A program made the translations under genes and the position numbers. Source: Anisus vortex (lineage: Eukaryota > Mollusca > Gastropoda > Planorbidae). From it: a DNA stretch of 64,000 bases. Each line of letters opens with the position of its first letter. Position 1 is the first letter of the stretch. The stretch covers positions 17,298,079 to 17,362,078 of the forward strand of contig OX421495.1 in the NCBI GenBank assembly GCA_949126835.1, read 5' to 3'. Below are positions 24,641 through 36,669 of the stretch, piece by piece. Below the pieces are notes generated by a model that did no database searches, was not told where the DNA came from, and saw only the letters and a list, made by a program, of their open reading frames with translations.

Positions 24641-26275
24641 AATTTACCGAATATTTATTTTGAAAAAGTTAATTGGGTATTCCGTGGGCCGATATTAATT
24701 TTAAGTCAATTTATGTTTCTCGGACGCACAACAGGGGCTATCCCACATGCGTTTGCCCAACGGTGTACTCTTAAAGGAAGCGTATCGGTGGTTCCCACAC
24801 TTCACCGCTTTGAGGTCTATGGGTACATAATTACAGCGTTCACCGGATTGAGTTACGAACCGAGATTAATCTCTTAGGACTCGGAGGACAAACACACTTT
24901 TGCTACGCAGTGTAGCCAAGTCACCATATAGGTTCGGTATGCAAACAGTTGACCGTTACCCATCCACTCTATGCTCTTGCAAGGCAGGGCAGTCTAAAAG
25001 CACATACTCAACCGTCTCTTCTGTTTCCCTGCAATTACGACACCGCGAGTCGTAGTTGGTCAAAAAACGTCCGAAACAGGCACCTGCATAGGGCAGTGGC
25101 CTGTACGAAACTGGGCTACTGTTGAATGATGCTTCCTGTGGAGTTTCCACCACGGGTCAGCTCGCTTCGGTCACACACCTCGGCCCTTGTCAGACTCATC
25201 CCAGTTCTTGAACCAGTGTTCTGACTCTCACGCACGTTTGGATCTGCTGGCGCTCTCGATTGAGGACGGACCGTTCAGAGTGGGCACAAGGGACCCCTTC
25301 TTGGCCAAGGCGTCCGCCGTCTCATTGCCAGGGACTCCTGCATGACCCTATAAGGATCAGGTTGGAGATGCCAGCAAGCAGTCGGGCAAGTAGGGCAGGC
25401 CATGACCCCAGGCCGTCGATGGCCTGGAGCAACGAAAGCGCATAAGTGAAGACTAGAACATCGGCTTGAGCTGCCGGTTCTTCTTCAAACGCTTTTCCAA
25501 TTGCCTCGATGGCAATTCTGATGGCTTCCATGTATCTTCGCATCGAAGATATATATGCATATGTCACCACATGGCCCTGTTCACTCAACCCGTTTGTCTA
25601 CTGCCTTCGAGTACGACACAAGAGCACCATACCCGGTACGTCGCCTCTCAGCCCCGCCGATCGCGCTCTCATCATGCCTCGACGCATGCCGAATATATCC
25701 TTCCTTAAAGCAGCTGCGCGCCTCTTGGTCAGGCAATCGCCGTGTACGACCGTCACTGTCAGGTTCGTCCGTATCTCTGTTAAGTTGAAAGATATGTGAG
25801 GAGGAGGTTCAACTCCCGTCCGTAGGGACATGTGGTCCCCCGAGAGTCCGATCTCTCAATCGCTGATGCGCACCGCGTGGTGCATGAAGAACTGCATCGA
25901 GATCCGATTCCTATTCTCCCAGGTATCCACGAGTATTTTAAGAGGTGGATTTTCCTCCAACTGTTCATACCACTCGAATACGGTAATAACAGCCCTTTTC
26001 CTTCGCGTATTCAGAGATCACACGTTTGCCATGATTTCCACAGCCACTGTTGGGGCCGGTCGGGAACGTTCCACATATATTAGTCCGAGGGCTTGATTTT
26101 GTACACTGTCTAACGTCTTCAAAACAGTATAATCGGACGCATAGATTTGTAGCGAGAGGCCTTATTCTGTCTGATATCTTACCGCTCCTTGGTAGAGATT
26201 TCTCAGCACACCCGCTTTTGCTCCTCAGCTCGTAGTGGCCAGTCTCTTGACAATGTTCGGTTTTCGGCTTCAAAA
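24640..26275 (-). pseudogene. Decayed LINE of the RNase-H-bearing (I-superfamily) type
   Basis: A local GC-rich island read on the minus strand shows, in order, a degraded linker (ISDRIRPLATNLCVR), pieces of an RNase H domain (AQADVLVFTYALSLLQAI) and a C-terminal zinc-knuckle-like segment (CRNCRETEETVEYVLLDCPA). That order, RT then RNase H then a CxxC...H/C segment, is seen in I, R1 and related LINEs. Several frameshifts and stops break the frame; the reverse transcriptase core is missing or unrecognisable. The stretch 24,640-24,950 is probably its 3' UTR. Confidence 0.6.
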
Positions 26276-26501
26276 CCGGAATCCGGTATTCCGGATTTTG
26301 TTTAACATTCCTACTCTGAATCTGAACTCTTTTGTCTGTGCTTGTCCAATGTAAATCAATATTATAGTTATAGTTAATTTATCACCTATTCATCCTCAGT
26401 GGATGTATGTTTATATGCAATCTTGTTTTCAAGATATTAAATGCAGAAAATTCTCGATTTTCAAATTATTTTAGCTGGCTTTTCCAATGGGTATGCCTAC
26501 T

Positions 26502-26802
26502 CATAGACTATAAAAAAATGGACCGCTTGCTCTATTTTTAGAGCTTTTATCAACTTTTTTTTTTCCGTGCGCAACCTATAAGGCTGTCTTGAATGACTTC
26601 TACGCTCCTCGTTGTTTCTTAAATGTTTCCGCTTTATAGGCCTACAACTTTCGATTTTAATTTTTCATTGAGAAAATTGAAGCGATTCAATAAAACGGAA
26701 GTGCAAAGGAAACAACGCATCGGAATTTCCGAAAATCAGTGTTTCGAGTCATCATATAGCAGAAATACTAAAGCAATCGGTCCATGTATATTATAGTCTA
26801 TG
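26502..26802 (+). mobile_element. MITE copy 2 (TATACATGGACCG family), 301 bp
   Basis: The termini CATAGACTATA and TATAGTCTATG are perfect 11-bp inverted repeats. Next to them ATGGACCGCTTGCT on the left faces AGCAATCGGTCCAT on the right, so the inverted repeat is about 30 bp with one gap. The interior is shared with 20,484-20,760. No open frame. Confidence 0.85.
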
Positions 26803-26829
26803 GCCTACCATACAGTGTTTAGAGATCTG

Positions 26830-27180
26830 TTCTTGATTCATTCCACGCGACCAGTCTGAATTTGTTCACCAGTTTCAAGCGTCTCAGAAATAAGCATATC
26901 TCTTCGCTCTTGCTAGATGCACTTGCATTGTTGTAGATGTTTTGAACATCCCAAAAGATCATTCTATCATTATCATGTTATTCTTTAAAAAATCAACATG
27001 ATTTAGCTTGTGGGCCCAGCAGTTCATATTAGGCCTACCAAACCAATTAAGCATTAGGACTCTTAAATTTTCTTTAACAAGAGTTTGTAGATCATTGAAA
27101 TGTCCACATATGTTTTATGCACCATCAAAACCTTAACCATGAATTTTGGATGAAAATTGTGCTTAATAATTTCATTAGAG
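26830..27180 (-). pseudogene. Fragment of a hAT-type (DUF4371-like) transposase
   Basis: On the minus strand, interrupted frames read GFDGA, then HFNDLQTLVKENL, NMNCWAHKLNHVDFLK and, in another frame, FWDVQNIYNNASASS. This order mirrors the G-Y-D-G-A, C-x-x-H-x-L-N-L and F-x-x-x-x-x-I-Y-x-F-F-S-x-S motifs of DUF4371/hAT transposases. Stops and frameshifts are frequent. No terminal repeats were found nearby. The fragment lies about 200 bp upstream of the MAD2L1BP start codon. Confidence 0.55.
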
Positions 27181-27379
27181 TGTCATGTGTGTTGAGAAGC
27201 TGTCCTTAATTTTTATAATACTTCATTGAAATTATAAATTATAAGAGACGATAATATTATTATATTCTTTGATTCTTAGTTAAACCTTCCATTATGATAA
27301 AACATGAATATTGGGTCAAAAAAAGTGCTACTAATAATAGTTGGTAATAATATTATATAGGCCGTTTCTTAACGTCAAC

Positions 27380-30300
27380 ATGGCGGGTCTTTCGAGTGGT
27401 AAAGGGAAATACATTTCCTTTGACATTGATTTTGACGGAGCTTTATTATCAAGTACTAGGGCGAGTCTTGTGATCGAATTGATTAAATATCTTTTATATG
27501 AACGGCAACAGGTTCCACTTCCTATAGATCAGTTAACTGTCTTTGTACATAATAATTCTAACGTTGAAAGAACATCGTCTTCCGACTCGTCGTTAGCAGA
27601 TCACCCAGATGTAAGAAAAGAGAGCCACCACATTTCACTTGAAGGCTCCGATTCTGATGTACAAAAAAGATTCGATGCAGAATATTTTCACACCAATCAT
27701 GCTGTTGAAAATGCATTTCACCCGACAGATAAGATACTTGTAAGTCAAAGTGTGGAAGCAGACTGTCTACATAGTTACAATGACTTACATTTTACATAGC
27801 CTATTCACTATTCCTATATTACAAGTCGAGGCCTATATTTAAATAAATTAAAAATAGGCTATTCTGACTATTCATTTTTAAATGATCTGGTAATGATACC
27901 GTAATGGGCAATTGACAATTGAATTGCCAATGTTGAATGATATTTATCATTTCTTTTTACTTCTCTGTACCCATGAACCTCAAAGCTGGCGAAGTGTGAA
28001 CACCACTAGTTCCCAGAGTCTGACTAGTGGGCCTATGCAGGGGACCTGCAGTCGCCATATACTAGGCATATACCTCTACTCCTCTACTAGACTAGGCCTC
28101 TACCCTCATGTCTGCGGGTGAGGGAGAGAGGCGTGGTATCCCGAGTTCCAGGCTAGGGAGTTAATTGGCTCGTTCTGTTCTCCCACCTTAAGGGCCATAG
28201 AGGTACTCCACTTTATCTAACTGAACTCTGATGCCCCCAGGAGTGGGCGCTTGTGCGACGTACAGAAGGGAATACAGTCCGTCCCCGTCCTGTAAACACC
28301 AGGTTTCAAAGGTGGCTTTTAGTCTTTAGGGGATGTGCTCACTTTAGATGGGGGACATACCTTTCCATGTCGGTATGCATGGTAATGTATATATTTTCAT
28401 CACATTTTTTTGGTTCTGAAGAAAATATTTTTTAAACAAATAACCATGTTCATGTTGGATTTGGGGGCACGCTGGTTACTTGTCAATGTTTTTTTTCTCT
28501 ATACTTAGGCTTAGTCCATGTATCTTGTTTTCTGTATTCTTGTCAATCAATGATAGTGAATGAAATACATAATCACATAGAGTTTTAGTTGCATCCTTTT
28601 GATTTAACTAATTTTAACCCTCCTTAAATGTTTGTTTTTCTAATGGAATACTTGTGGACATTTTTTAAACATTGCAGTGTTGCAGGAGGAACCCAAAATA
28701 TTTGTATTTTTCTTCTGTTTTGTTCCCTGTCATGAATTGTGTATTTTTATTCTGGGAATGAGTTGTGATTTTTTTTCTTAAAAAATGAGAGAACTGAACT
28801 ATTTTTATGAATCCAAATTCTGTCAAAGTGACTCAAAGCAATGCTTCACTAATTGGCTATGTGTAATTATACTTTTTTTTGTCCATTTCCAGGAGACGGA
28901 CTCTGGCTGCTGCTCTTGTAACTGTCAGGGAACCAAACAAGCTCAGAAGCAGACAGTTGCTAAGCCAGTGAAAGATTTCACAGAAAATAGTTGTGTCAAG
29001 CCCCATACAAGGCCGTCTTGTTGGTCATCACAAACCATTTCCAGTTTGAAAACAGTAAAAATTTGCCATTGGCTTTTTTTTTTCTTTGTTTTCTTTTTTT
29101 TTTGGGTACAACTTTTAACATTTAGTTGATTGGCATTATAAAGAAAGGAAACTGTTTGGAAATTTGTTAATATTGAAACTTAAATTGTCAGTGAATTTAT
29201 GACTGCTTTTATGTTAAAACATAATTAATTTTGTTGATCCTAACTGTTTTTAATTTCTACATAATTATGACAGATGAGTTAATGATTTGTTAATTTATTT
29301 AATGTAAACATCTTCTTAGGTTGATTGAACTGGTATGCTATGTGTACACATTGTAAGTGTTCTAAAATATATAATCTTTACATTTTTTTTGCTTTTAAAC
29401 TACAGCAGCAATATACAGAAGGTTCAAGAGCAAGAAGTGTAAAAAATTCAACAATTCAGAAAACTCAGTGTCTCATCAAAGATCTTACCCAGACGTTTGA
29501 TAACTTAAAGAAAGCGTTTGAAGTGTGCCCAGAAATAGAACAAGTAAACTTGGCTCATAATCTATTTTGTATTGTACTGATCAGATAAAGGCATGAACTT
29601 AGTGTGTCATTGTGCAGGTTACTCCCAAAGCATTTAAACTGGGAATCAAGTAATAGACACAAACACTTGTATTTTCTATCAGATTTGGTGTTTTAGTATT
29701 AGACAGGATTAGTTGGGGTAACCCCATTTCCATTGATCTCTTTGGAGACCTTTGTACACTAGATGCACATGGATCCTCAGTTATGTTATATCCAGAGATG
29801 AATAGTCCCAGCTTTCAGTTCAAAAGGAGTTCTAGTATGATGGTTTTATTTTGTGTTGATCAGACAGTCCCTGTGTGTCCACATTGCAGATAAAAGAAAA
29901 CATCCCACCCCTGATGTGACATGGGTTGGAGGGGGAGGGGTCAGACTGACATTGTTTATATTCTGTCAAAAGTGATAAACGTGATTTATTTGTAAAAAAA
30001 AAATCTTAGTGTTTCCAGTGACTTTATTCGTTCAAATCTAACAAGATTTTTTAAAATCTATTCTTGGGAATCAATATTAAAAGATGGACTACTTGTGTGA
30101 AAGATTAAGTTTCTTTCAACAAAAAAAAATCTCTATTGCTTTTGAAGCCAATAATTGCATATATATATATATCTTTTAACCCTTTACCAGGCAATGCGCA
30201 CAGAGCTAGAAAATGGAAAAATGTCTGCCCAGTAAAGGGTTAAAGCCATATTAATATTAGTGAGACAAAAGATCATTAAAAGGATACCTTGTTTTAATAC

Positions 30301-31504
30301 CTTATGGGGAAGAAAGTATCTCACATTTTTTTATTTTCTGTTAAGGGCCATCACAAATTAACAAATGTGAAAAGGACAAATGTCATTAATATGGCTATTA
30401 TTGATAACACAGGTGTAAATATTTTTTTTTACAGGTAGCAGTTCTCCTAGGTGGAACCATTGTTAGCCCAAAAGAGTCTTATCTCATTAATTTTCCACCA
30501 ACTTGTCCTGATGCAGATTGTCTGCCATTAATAGCTTGTAAAACAACACTTTTTAAACAAGTAAGTTCCCTGATATGCCTTATATTTATTTTTATGGTAT
30601 CCACTGGTTTACATATTCTTATTTAAATCTCTAGTCCAGTTAAGTGGAGCATGGGTTTCAGCCCCCCCCCCCTCCCCCCAAGTGCGTGACAAGTGTTTGT
30701 TAAGAAATCTGTAATGCTAGCATTTAACTGTTTGATCCTTTTTTACTCTTACAGAAAGAGATTGTTTTGTCATTTAGTACAGATGTAAACTTTATTTTTT
30801 GAGATAGTAACATTTAGTGAATTTCATAATCATGTGCGTTTGATAATATAATATAATGGGTAGGAAATATTATTTAAAGTATTGGCATTTTCTTTCTATT
30901 TCAGATAATCAGTGAAGACATCTTTGGAGTCCATACAAAAACAATTTCACCTACAAGCATGATGCTTTTATTGTCAGCCCCAAGGTCTTGTCCGCTTGAT
31001 TGGTTTCTACCTAAATTATCTTACACATCACCAAGAATCGGAACAGTTGTTTCACTAAATTTTCACTGCACATACTTGGTGCCCACGTGCCATGATTTAA
31101 CGATTGTTGCTGCAGAAATCGAACTCTCTGGGATAGAACTTCTGGATTGTTCTCTTTGTGATAAAGATTCTCAAAGCGCCGAAAACGAATCCGATTTGCG
31201 AGAAAACATGGACGTCTGTGAGTTCGTGATCAACTCCCGGCACAAAAAATGCTCTGGCGAAGACTTGCTTAGCCATCAGGAGACCCCTGGGAAGACTAAC
31301 ACCTGTGTGTCCAGGTTCTGTGTTCACCAGAGACTCAATTATATTTACAGCCATCAGAAGAAGAAAGACAAAGCACATGAAAAACTTTCCCAGGACACAT
31401 CAAGTGACCCAGCAGTACACAGCAGCCATTCTCCAGATAGTGGTGAGAAGGATCTACTCTGGTACCAGAGTCCCCTTATAATAAAAGGCTTCAATCTTCA
31501 ATGA
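27380..31504 (+). CDS. MAD2L1BP: MAD2L1-binding protein (p31comet)
   Basis: Five exons, 27,380-27,739; 28,893-29,054; 29,406-29,543; 30,435-30,560; 30,905-31,504; all phase-0 junctions with GT/AG ends, giving 461 residues. Family knowledge: p31comet has a HORMA-like fold, binds closed MAD2 and, with the TRIP13 ATPase, disassembles the mitotic checkpoint complex to silence the spindle checkpoint. Matches to the vertebrate protein: ELIKYLLYERQQVPLPIDQL near the N-terminus, VAVLLGGTIVSPKESYLI in the core, DWFLPKLSYTSP later, and the C-terminal WYQSPLIIKGFN. The start is the first ATG giving MAGLSSGKGKYISFD; an in-frame upstream ATG at 27,341 is possible. The protein is much longer than the human one (274), the excess lying in polar, low-complexity stretches of exons 1 and 2 and of exon 5 before the C-terminal motif. 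Identity is strong; short missed introns inside the insertions cannot be excluded. Confidence 0.9.
27960..28340. repeat. GC-richer segment in MAD2L1BP intron 1
   Basis: Base composition shifts sharply relative to its surroundings (for example CCAGAGTCTGACTAGTGGGC and GTCCGTCCCCGTCCTG). No open frame of interest and no terminal repeats seen; I suspect a decayed insertion but cannot classify it. Confidence 0.3.
30180..30239. mobile_element. Micro piggyBac-like MITE (60 bp)
   Basis: TTAA (30,176-30,179) precedes CCCTTTACCAGGCA, and the right end TGCCCAGTAAAGGG is followed by TTAA (30,240-30,243). The TTAA target site and CCCTTT-type terminal repeats are piggyBac hallmarks. Only about 30 bp separate the two repeats. 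It sits in MAD2L1BP intron 3, 190 nt before the exon 4 acceptor. Confidence 0.75.
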
Positions 31505-34500
31505 TAACTATGGTGATTTTTTTTTTTTCAAAGTTCACATTTAAACTAGTTTTTTTTTTACTCAGTTAGTTTACATATATATAAACTAGGTATGTTAAAA
31601 TAATTAAATATGTCACTATGCAACTTTGTCATCAAATTATTTCACCTCAAAATTTTTTTCTTGTAAAACCCTATACCTGTAACTCATTTAACTAACTCAG
31701 AAGCTCTTGTGATGGATCTCTTTGTGTATTAGTATAGTACTTATTGTTTTATGGCCAATAAATCAGACTTTGGCTTTTGAATTAAGGTAAATTTTATGAA
31801 GAGGTTTTTTCTTGTTTGTTTATTTATAAACTATAACTTAAACTAAAGTCTGTGTAGTTAATGTAGACAAAGATAGTCATAGATAAAACAAAAAAACAAA
31901 TATAAAAAAAGGGGCAAAAACAGCTGTATTTTATTATTATTTTTTGTTACTGTTTTGGATGGGTCAAATCAAGAGTTTTTGTTCTTATTTTTATGATTAA
32001 ACTTTAAACTGAGACAAATTGTAAAATATCAACCACTTTGTAATCAAATTTCCATTTGTTTGGATCAATGAAGCAATCTTATTTATTTACATATATATAG
32101 AGAGAGAGAGGCTGCCTCAATTAACTGCACAAGAAAAATGTTTTCCCATTTTTTTCACATCCATGTGAGCTGAAGGTTCTGACCACTTTAGCCTTTTATT
32201 TTTAGGGGATAAGATTATGGTGTATATTTAAGTTTAATGGTTTACCTTGAAAGTGACATCTGTTTATCTGGATCCCAATTCCCAATACAGTACACATAGA
32301 CTTTTATGAAATTGTATAAGTGTGATTTAAGAAATTCCTTTGTAATATGTCCAGAATGTGATAACAATTATTTTTTTAAATACTTTGTTATTAATAGGAA
32401 AAGAAAAAGTCAATTCTCAGTGTAAATTTATGTACACATTTTTTTAATGCATTAGTTTACATCTGTGTAAATATGTTGATCAGTGTAGCAATAAGTTTAA
32501 GTAAATAAGTGAGTTAACTATTACCAGTTTTTTTTTTTTTTTTGCAACCGTGCAGTGTAAGAAATGTATTTTATCTCTGACATTGACATTCATTATCATT
32601 AGACATGTTTAATGTGCTGTGCCTGCCATTGGTAATGTACTTAATTAGTTGGCTTGCCTTTGGCTACATGCTTAAGTGGGTGGCCTGCAATTGGCTATGT
32701 TTGAATGGGTGCCATTGGTTATGGGTTTAAAAGTTGGCTTGCCATTGGTTTTTCCCATTGGTTTACTTGTGTTTAAGTAGGTGGCCTGCCATAACTTTTT
32801 ATACAAAGAGTCCTGTGTGAGGTCTCAGGAAAAATAAAAGAGACAGAATGGATGAGTGGGGCAAAAGGTAGATTAATAAAATCACTTGTGTTTTTTTTTT
32901 AGATGTATGCTCATTTTTTTTAGTAATGTACTTAAAGATCTCCTCTGCCCAATTTTTTTTTAAAAAGCTAGATCAAACCTTGAAATTATTAAATGAAATG
33001 ATTAATGATAAAACTTTTTGTGCTGGTCACAGTTGCTGATTTTAAAGTTAATGTGAAATATCTGTATGATTTATTGTGAGTTTGTGTTGCAATATTTTAT
33101 TAAGAAAATATGTTACGGTACTGTACTGTCACAGCTAACGTTGTTAACAAAAAGGATATGTGCATTATTATTATGTTAACTTAAAGCATATTTAGTAGAA
33201 ACTTATCTATATATTATATAGTTCTTAGTTTATTTTTAAGACATGCAATATCTTGTATAAGCTTAATTATTTAGTATTGCTACTGTTGACACACTTTTTA
33301 AACGCTATATATTTTTCTAGATCTATTAAAGTCTACTGGTTTGGATTACTCTTTAGTGTCTCTACTAAAGTAAACTCAAGCTATATGCTCATTTGCCATA
33401 ATTAAGTTTAAGGAATGAGTTGCAGCACATTTTCCCCTTAATTCATTATATTTATATTTGGGATTTACAGCTTGATTGAATCTTGCAGAAATGTTTTAAT
33501 TATTGTCAATATTTATAAATCAAAATGTATTTCATATCAATCATTGGTGCAAATATTTCAGTAATTCTAAATATATCAATAAAATTATACTAATATCCAC
33601 TGAGTTGTCTGTTTTCATTAAAACCATATGTGCCTGAATCATTCAATAAAAACTGTGTAGAAAAAAAAGAAAAAAAATATATATATTTAAAAAAAAATAT
33701 ATATATATGGTACATAGTATTCAAAAAACTTAATAATGTATTCAGCAAGTTTCTTACCTAAGACAGCAGACTGTAGAGTTAACTAGTTTTTAGGTCTTAA
33801 ATTTAAATGTCAGGTTGAAACAAGCTTGGTTAACTAATTCAATAATTTTATCTTGATATATTAAAATTAAAAGAATTCTAATATGAACATACACATTTTT
33901 TTCAACTTAACACTACAATAACACATAATATAGACACATTTTTTTTAACTTAAGTGTATATCAAGTTTTATATACTACTTTAAAACAAACCTGTAGTAAT
34001 GAACAAAATAATAGTACTTAATGCAAGCATAATATATTAATTGCCCTTAGTTTGTTAAAATATTTTTTTTCTAAACTTTTCAAATATCTTTATCTAATTT
34101 CTAATGCATCCATATGTGGTAATTTTCAATATTCAATGGTTGAAAGAAAAATTGTATTAGTATTAGCGAATGCAGTGGCGTCCACTTTGTTGAGACACTG
34201 AAAGTGGGCCTATCATGTAGACAAGTCAAGGATCTGAAGGGGCACTGGAAGCAGGGGCGAATCCAAGTGGGAGGGGGTGGGCTGAGGAGGACAAGAAGAA
34301 AAATAAAAGAGAGTACGACTTGAATGAATTTTTTTGTTTTTTGCAATTCAGGCCCTATATATGCTTATCCACGGCCATGGTTTGAGTTTTCCATCTTGAT
34401 TATGGTTTTGTTTGGGTAACCCATTCCATGTCAGTCTAGAGTTTAGACTACTACTTGACATATAATTAAAGAGAACTTAAAATTAAAATATAGACTATGC

Positions 34501-34550
34501 GCTTTTTCCTAATTATGCCAACTATGGAATACTTTTTTTTAATCCCTAGG
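31505..34550. other. MAD2L1BP 3' UTR and intergenic DNA
   Basis: A candidate AATAAA lies at 31,757-31,762, about 250 nt past the stop. Beyond it is AT-rich intergenic DNA without exons. Near 34,175 and 34,253 are GCAGTGGCGTCCAC and GCAGGGGCGAATCC, which look like left termini of hAT elements, but no partner ends were found. Confidence 0.5.
32615..32790. repeat. Degenerate tandem array with TTGGCTTGCCATTGG-like units
   Basis: About five imperfect copies of a roughly 35-45 bp unit with recurring GCCATTGGT, TTAAGTNGGTGGCCTGC and TTGGCTTGCC motifs. The spacing is irregular. No function evident. Confidence 0.55.
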
Positions 34551-34552
34551 TC

Positions 34553-36610
34553 CTTATCTTATACATTACAGACGCTCCTTCTATAAAGAAGATTATTGCG
34601 TCCTACGCTCATCCGTGGTCCGAGTCTAGTCTTGCATTTTAATAAATGTTTTAAATAATGTTAATTTAAGTTACTGGTTTTCCTGGTTTGTTCAGGCAAC
34701 CCATTCCATGCCCAATGCCACTCAGGAAGAAAGAGTACTTATATGCATTTGTTCTCGCATAAGGGACAAGGAAAGTGTTTTTGTCTTTATGTTTATCTGA
34801 GCTTTGCAACAGGTTGTTATTGTGTTGTATTTCTAAATTAGAGTTTAATGCCTTATGTATTATTACTACTTTACTCTTTGCCCTTCTGTCCTCTAGTGTT
34901 TCTAGGTTTAGTGATTTTACTAATGGTGTTACTCTTGTTAATTGGGAATATTCACTAGTTATGAACCTTGCAGCTCTTTTTTGAATTTGTTCTAATTTTT
35001 TAATGTTTTCTTTAGTTGATGGGTCCCATACAGATGCTACATATTCTAGTATAGGCCTAACTAATGTGAGATAGCATTTTAGTTTTATATTCTTATTCAG
35101 TGGCGTATTTAGGCATGTTCCACATGTTCCATTGGTACAGCGGCCCCCACACAAAAGGGGCCCCCACACATCACAAAAAGAAATTTTGTATTCACATCCC
35201 CATTCTTTTGCTAAAAATGTAAAATAAAATTCATTTATTCCCCTAAAATTTTAAGAGCTCCATTCCAATCAAGCTTAGCGCAACATACAATTTATGATTT
35301 TACAGACTAGCTGTAACATGAATAAACGGCACTTTTCTGAGGTATGTGGAAGGCACGAGGGGCCCCCACATAAATTCGGGAACAGGGCCCCCCACAATCC
35401 TAAATACGGCCCTGTTCTTATTACATTTGTAAAAGTTTCTTTTTATGAATCCTAATGTTTTTTTTTATTTTTTAATTACTTTACCAATATGAGAGTTCCA
35501 AGATAACTTATCATTTATTATTACTCCTAGATACTTAGCATTGTTAGTTTGGGTTAGTTCTTTACTATGAATGAAGTAGTTTGCTATTATTTGTTTCTTT
35601 TTCTTGGATACCCTTATTAGTTGGCATTTTTCTGGGTGAAAAGACATACTCCAGTTTGATTCCCATTTTTGTAGCTTATCTAGGTCTTTTTGTAGAAGTT
35701 CACTATCTTTTCCTGTCTTTATTACTCTATAAATTATGCAATCATTGGCAAATAATCTTACTTTTGTTCCTGTTTTAATGCAATTTGGCAGATCATTAAT
35801 GTAAATTAGAAATAGTAGGGGTCCCAGAACAGTTCCTTGTGGAACTCCTGAGTTTACAGTTATTGGTGATGACTTAGAGCCATTTATTATCACTCTTTGT
35901 TCTCTGCCTATAAGAAAGTCCTGAATCCACTGATGCCAAAATATTTAAGTTTTTTTAGTAGACTAGAATGATGAAATTTATTGAATGCTTTTGAAAAATC
36001 TAGTAATATAGCATCAATTTGGTTGTTATTATCTAATCCCTTAGACAAGTCATCTATTAAGCCTATTATTTGAGTCTCACATGATCTATTTTTCCTGAAG
36101 CCATGTTGGTGTGGGCACAGTGCATTCAGTTTGTCTAGATGATTTACTATACTACTATATATATTATATGTTCAAGTAATTTACATGTTATGTTTGTTAG
36201 GGAAACAGGTCTATAATTTCCGGGGTCAGATTTATCTCCTTTTTTTAAAAGGGGGGTTACATTGGCTAATTTCCAATCTTTGGGCACTTTGCCCTGGTTT
36301 AGAGAGGCCTGAAAAAAAGTATTTTAAAGATTGGAGATATTTCATTAGTTAGTTCTTTAAGCAGTCTTGCTAGTATTTCATCTGGACCAAAAGCTTTGTT
36401 TACTTTTAAGTTGGTTAGGAGTTGTTTAATGCCTTTTTCATCAGCATTTATATTTCCTATCTCTTCTAGTTTGTTTAAATTTATGAAGATTTCTTTTTCA
36501 CCTGGATTTGAAAAAGATGATGCAAAGTGTGTGTTTAGGATATTAGCTTTAGTTTCATTATCATTATAAGTTTAATTGTTTTGGCCTTTTAGTGGAGCTA
36601 TGCCTGTAGT
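34553..36610 (-). pseudogene. Jockey-like non-LTR retrotransposon remnant (RT region)
   Basis: Read on the minus strand from 36,610, RT blocks appear in order: KAFGPDEILARLLKEL, a degraded WKLANVTPLFKKGD-like and NYRPVSLTNI-like part, then SGVPQGTVLGPLLFLIYIND and the active-site block LFANDCIIYR. The C-terminal segment IKKLEQIQKRAARFITSEYS follows. The catalytic box is FAND instead of FADD, losing one of the two metal-binding aspartates, and frameshifts are present. A 317-bp MITE is inserted between the RT and the C-terminal segment. The 3' end (34,553-34,632) matches the ends at 21,192 and 49,400. Family assignment to Jockey-like LINEs is by remembered motif similarity. Confidence 0.8.
35098..35414. 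mobile_element. 317-bp hAT-type MITE inserted in the LINE
   Basis: The left end CAGTGGCGTATTTAGG and right end CCTAAATACGGCCCTG are 16-bp inverted repeats with two mismatches. An exact 8-bp target duplication TTCTTATT flanks it (35,090-35,097 and 35,415-35,422). CAG-starting termini with 8-bp duplications are characteristic of hAT elements. No transposase is encoded. Confidence 0.95.
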
Positions 36611-36623
36611 GTCCATTTTTCTT

Positions 36624-36668
36624 AAATAATAAATAAATAATAACGGTGCTTATATAGCGCATATCCCG
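36624..36668 (-). mobile_element. Short LINE/SINE 3' tail fragment
   Basis: On the minus strand: ATATGCGCTATATAAGCACC followed by a TTATTATTTATTTATT tail. GCGCTATATAA plus a TTATT repeat is the typical 3' terminus of L2-type LINEs and the SINEs that use them. A related tail occurs at 44,503-44,580. Confidence 0.55.
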
Positions 36669-36669
36669 T

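Noticed and set aside
35465..35893. Possible intact LINE reverse transcriptase
   Set aside because: The catalytic box is FAND not FADD, the frame is broken upstream, and a MITE interrupts the element.
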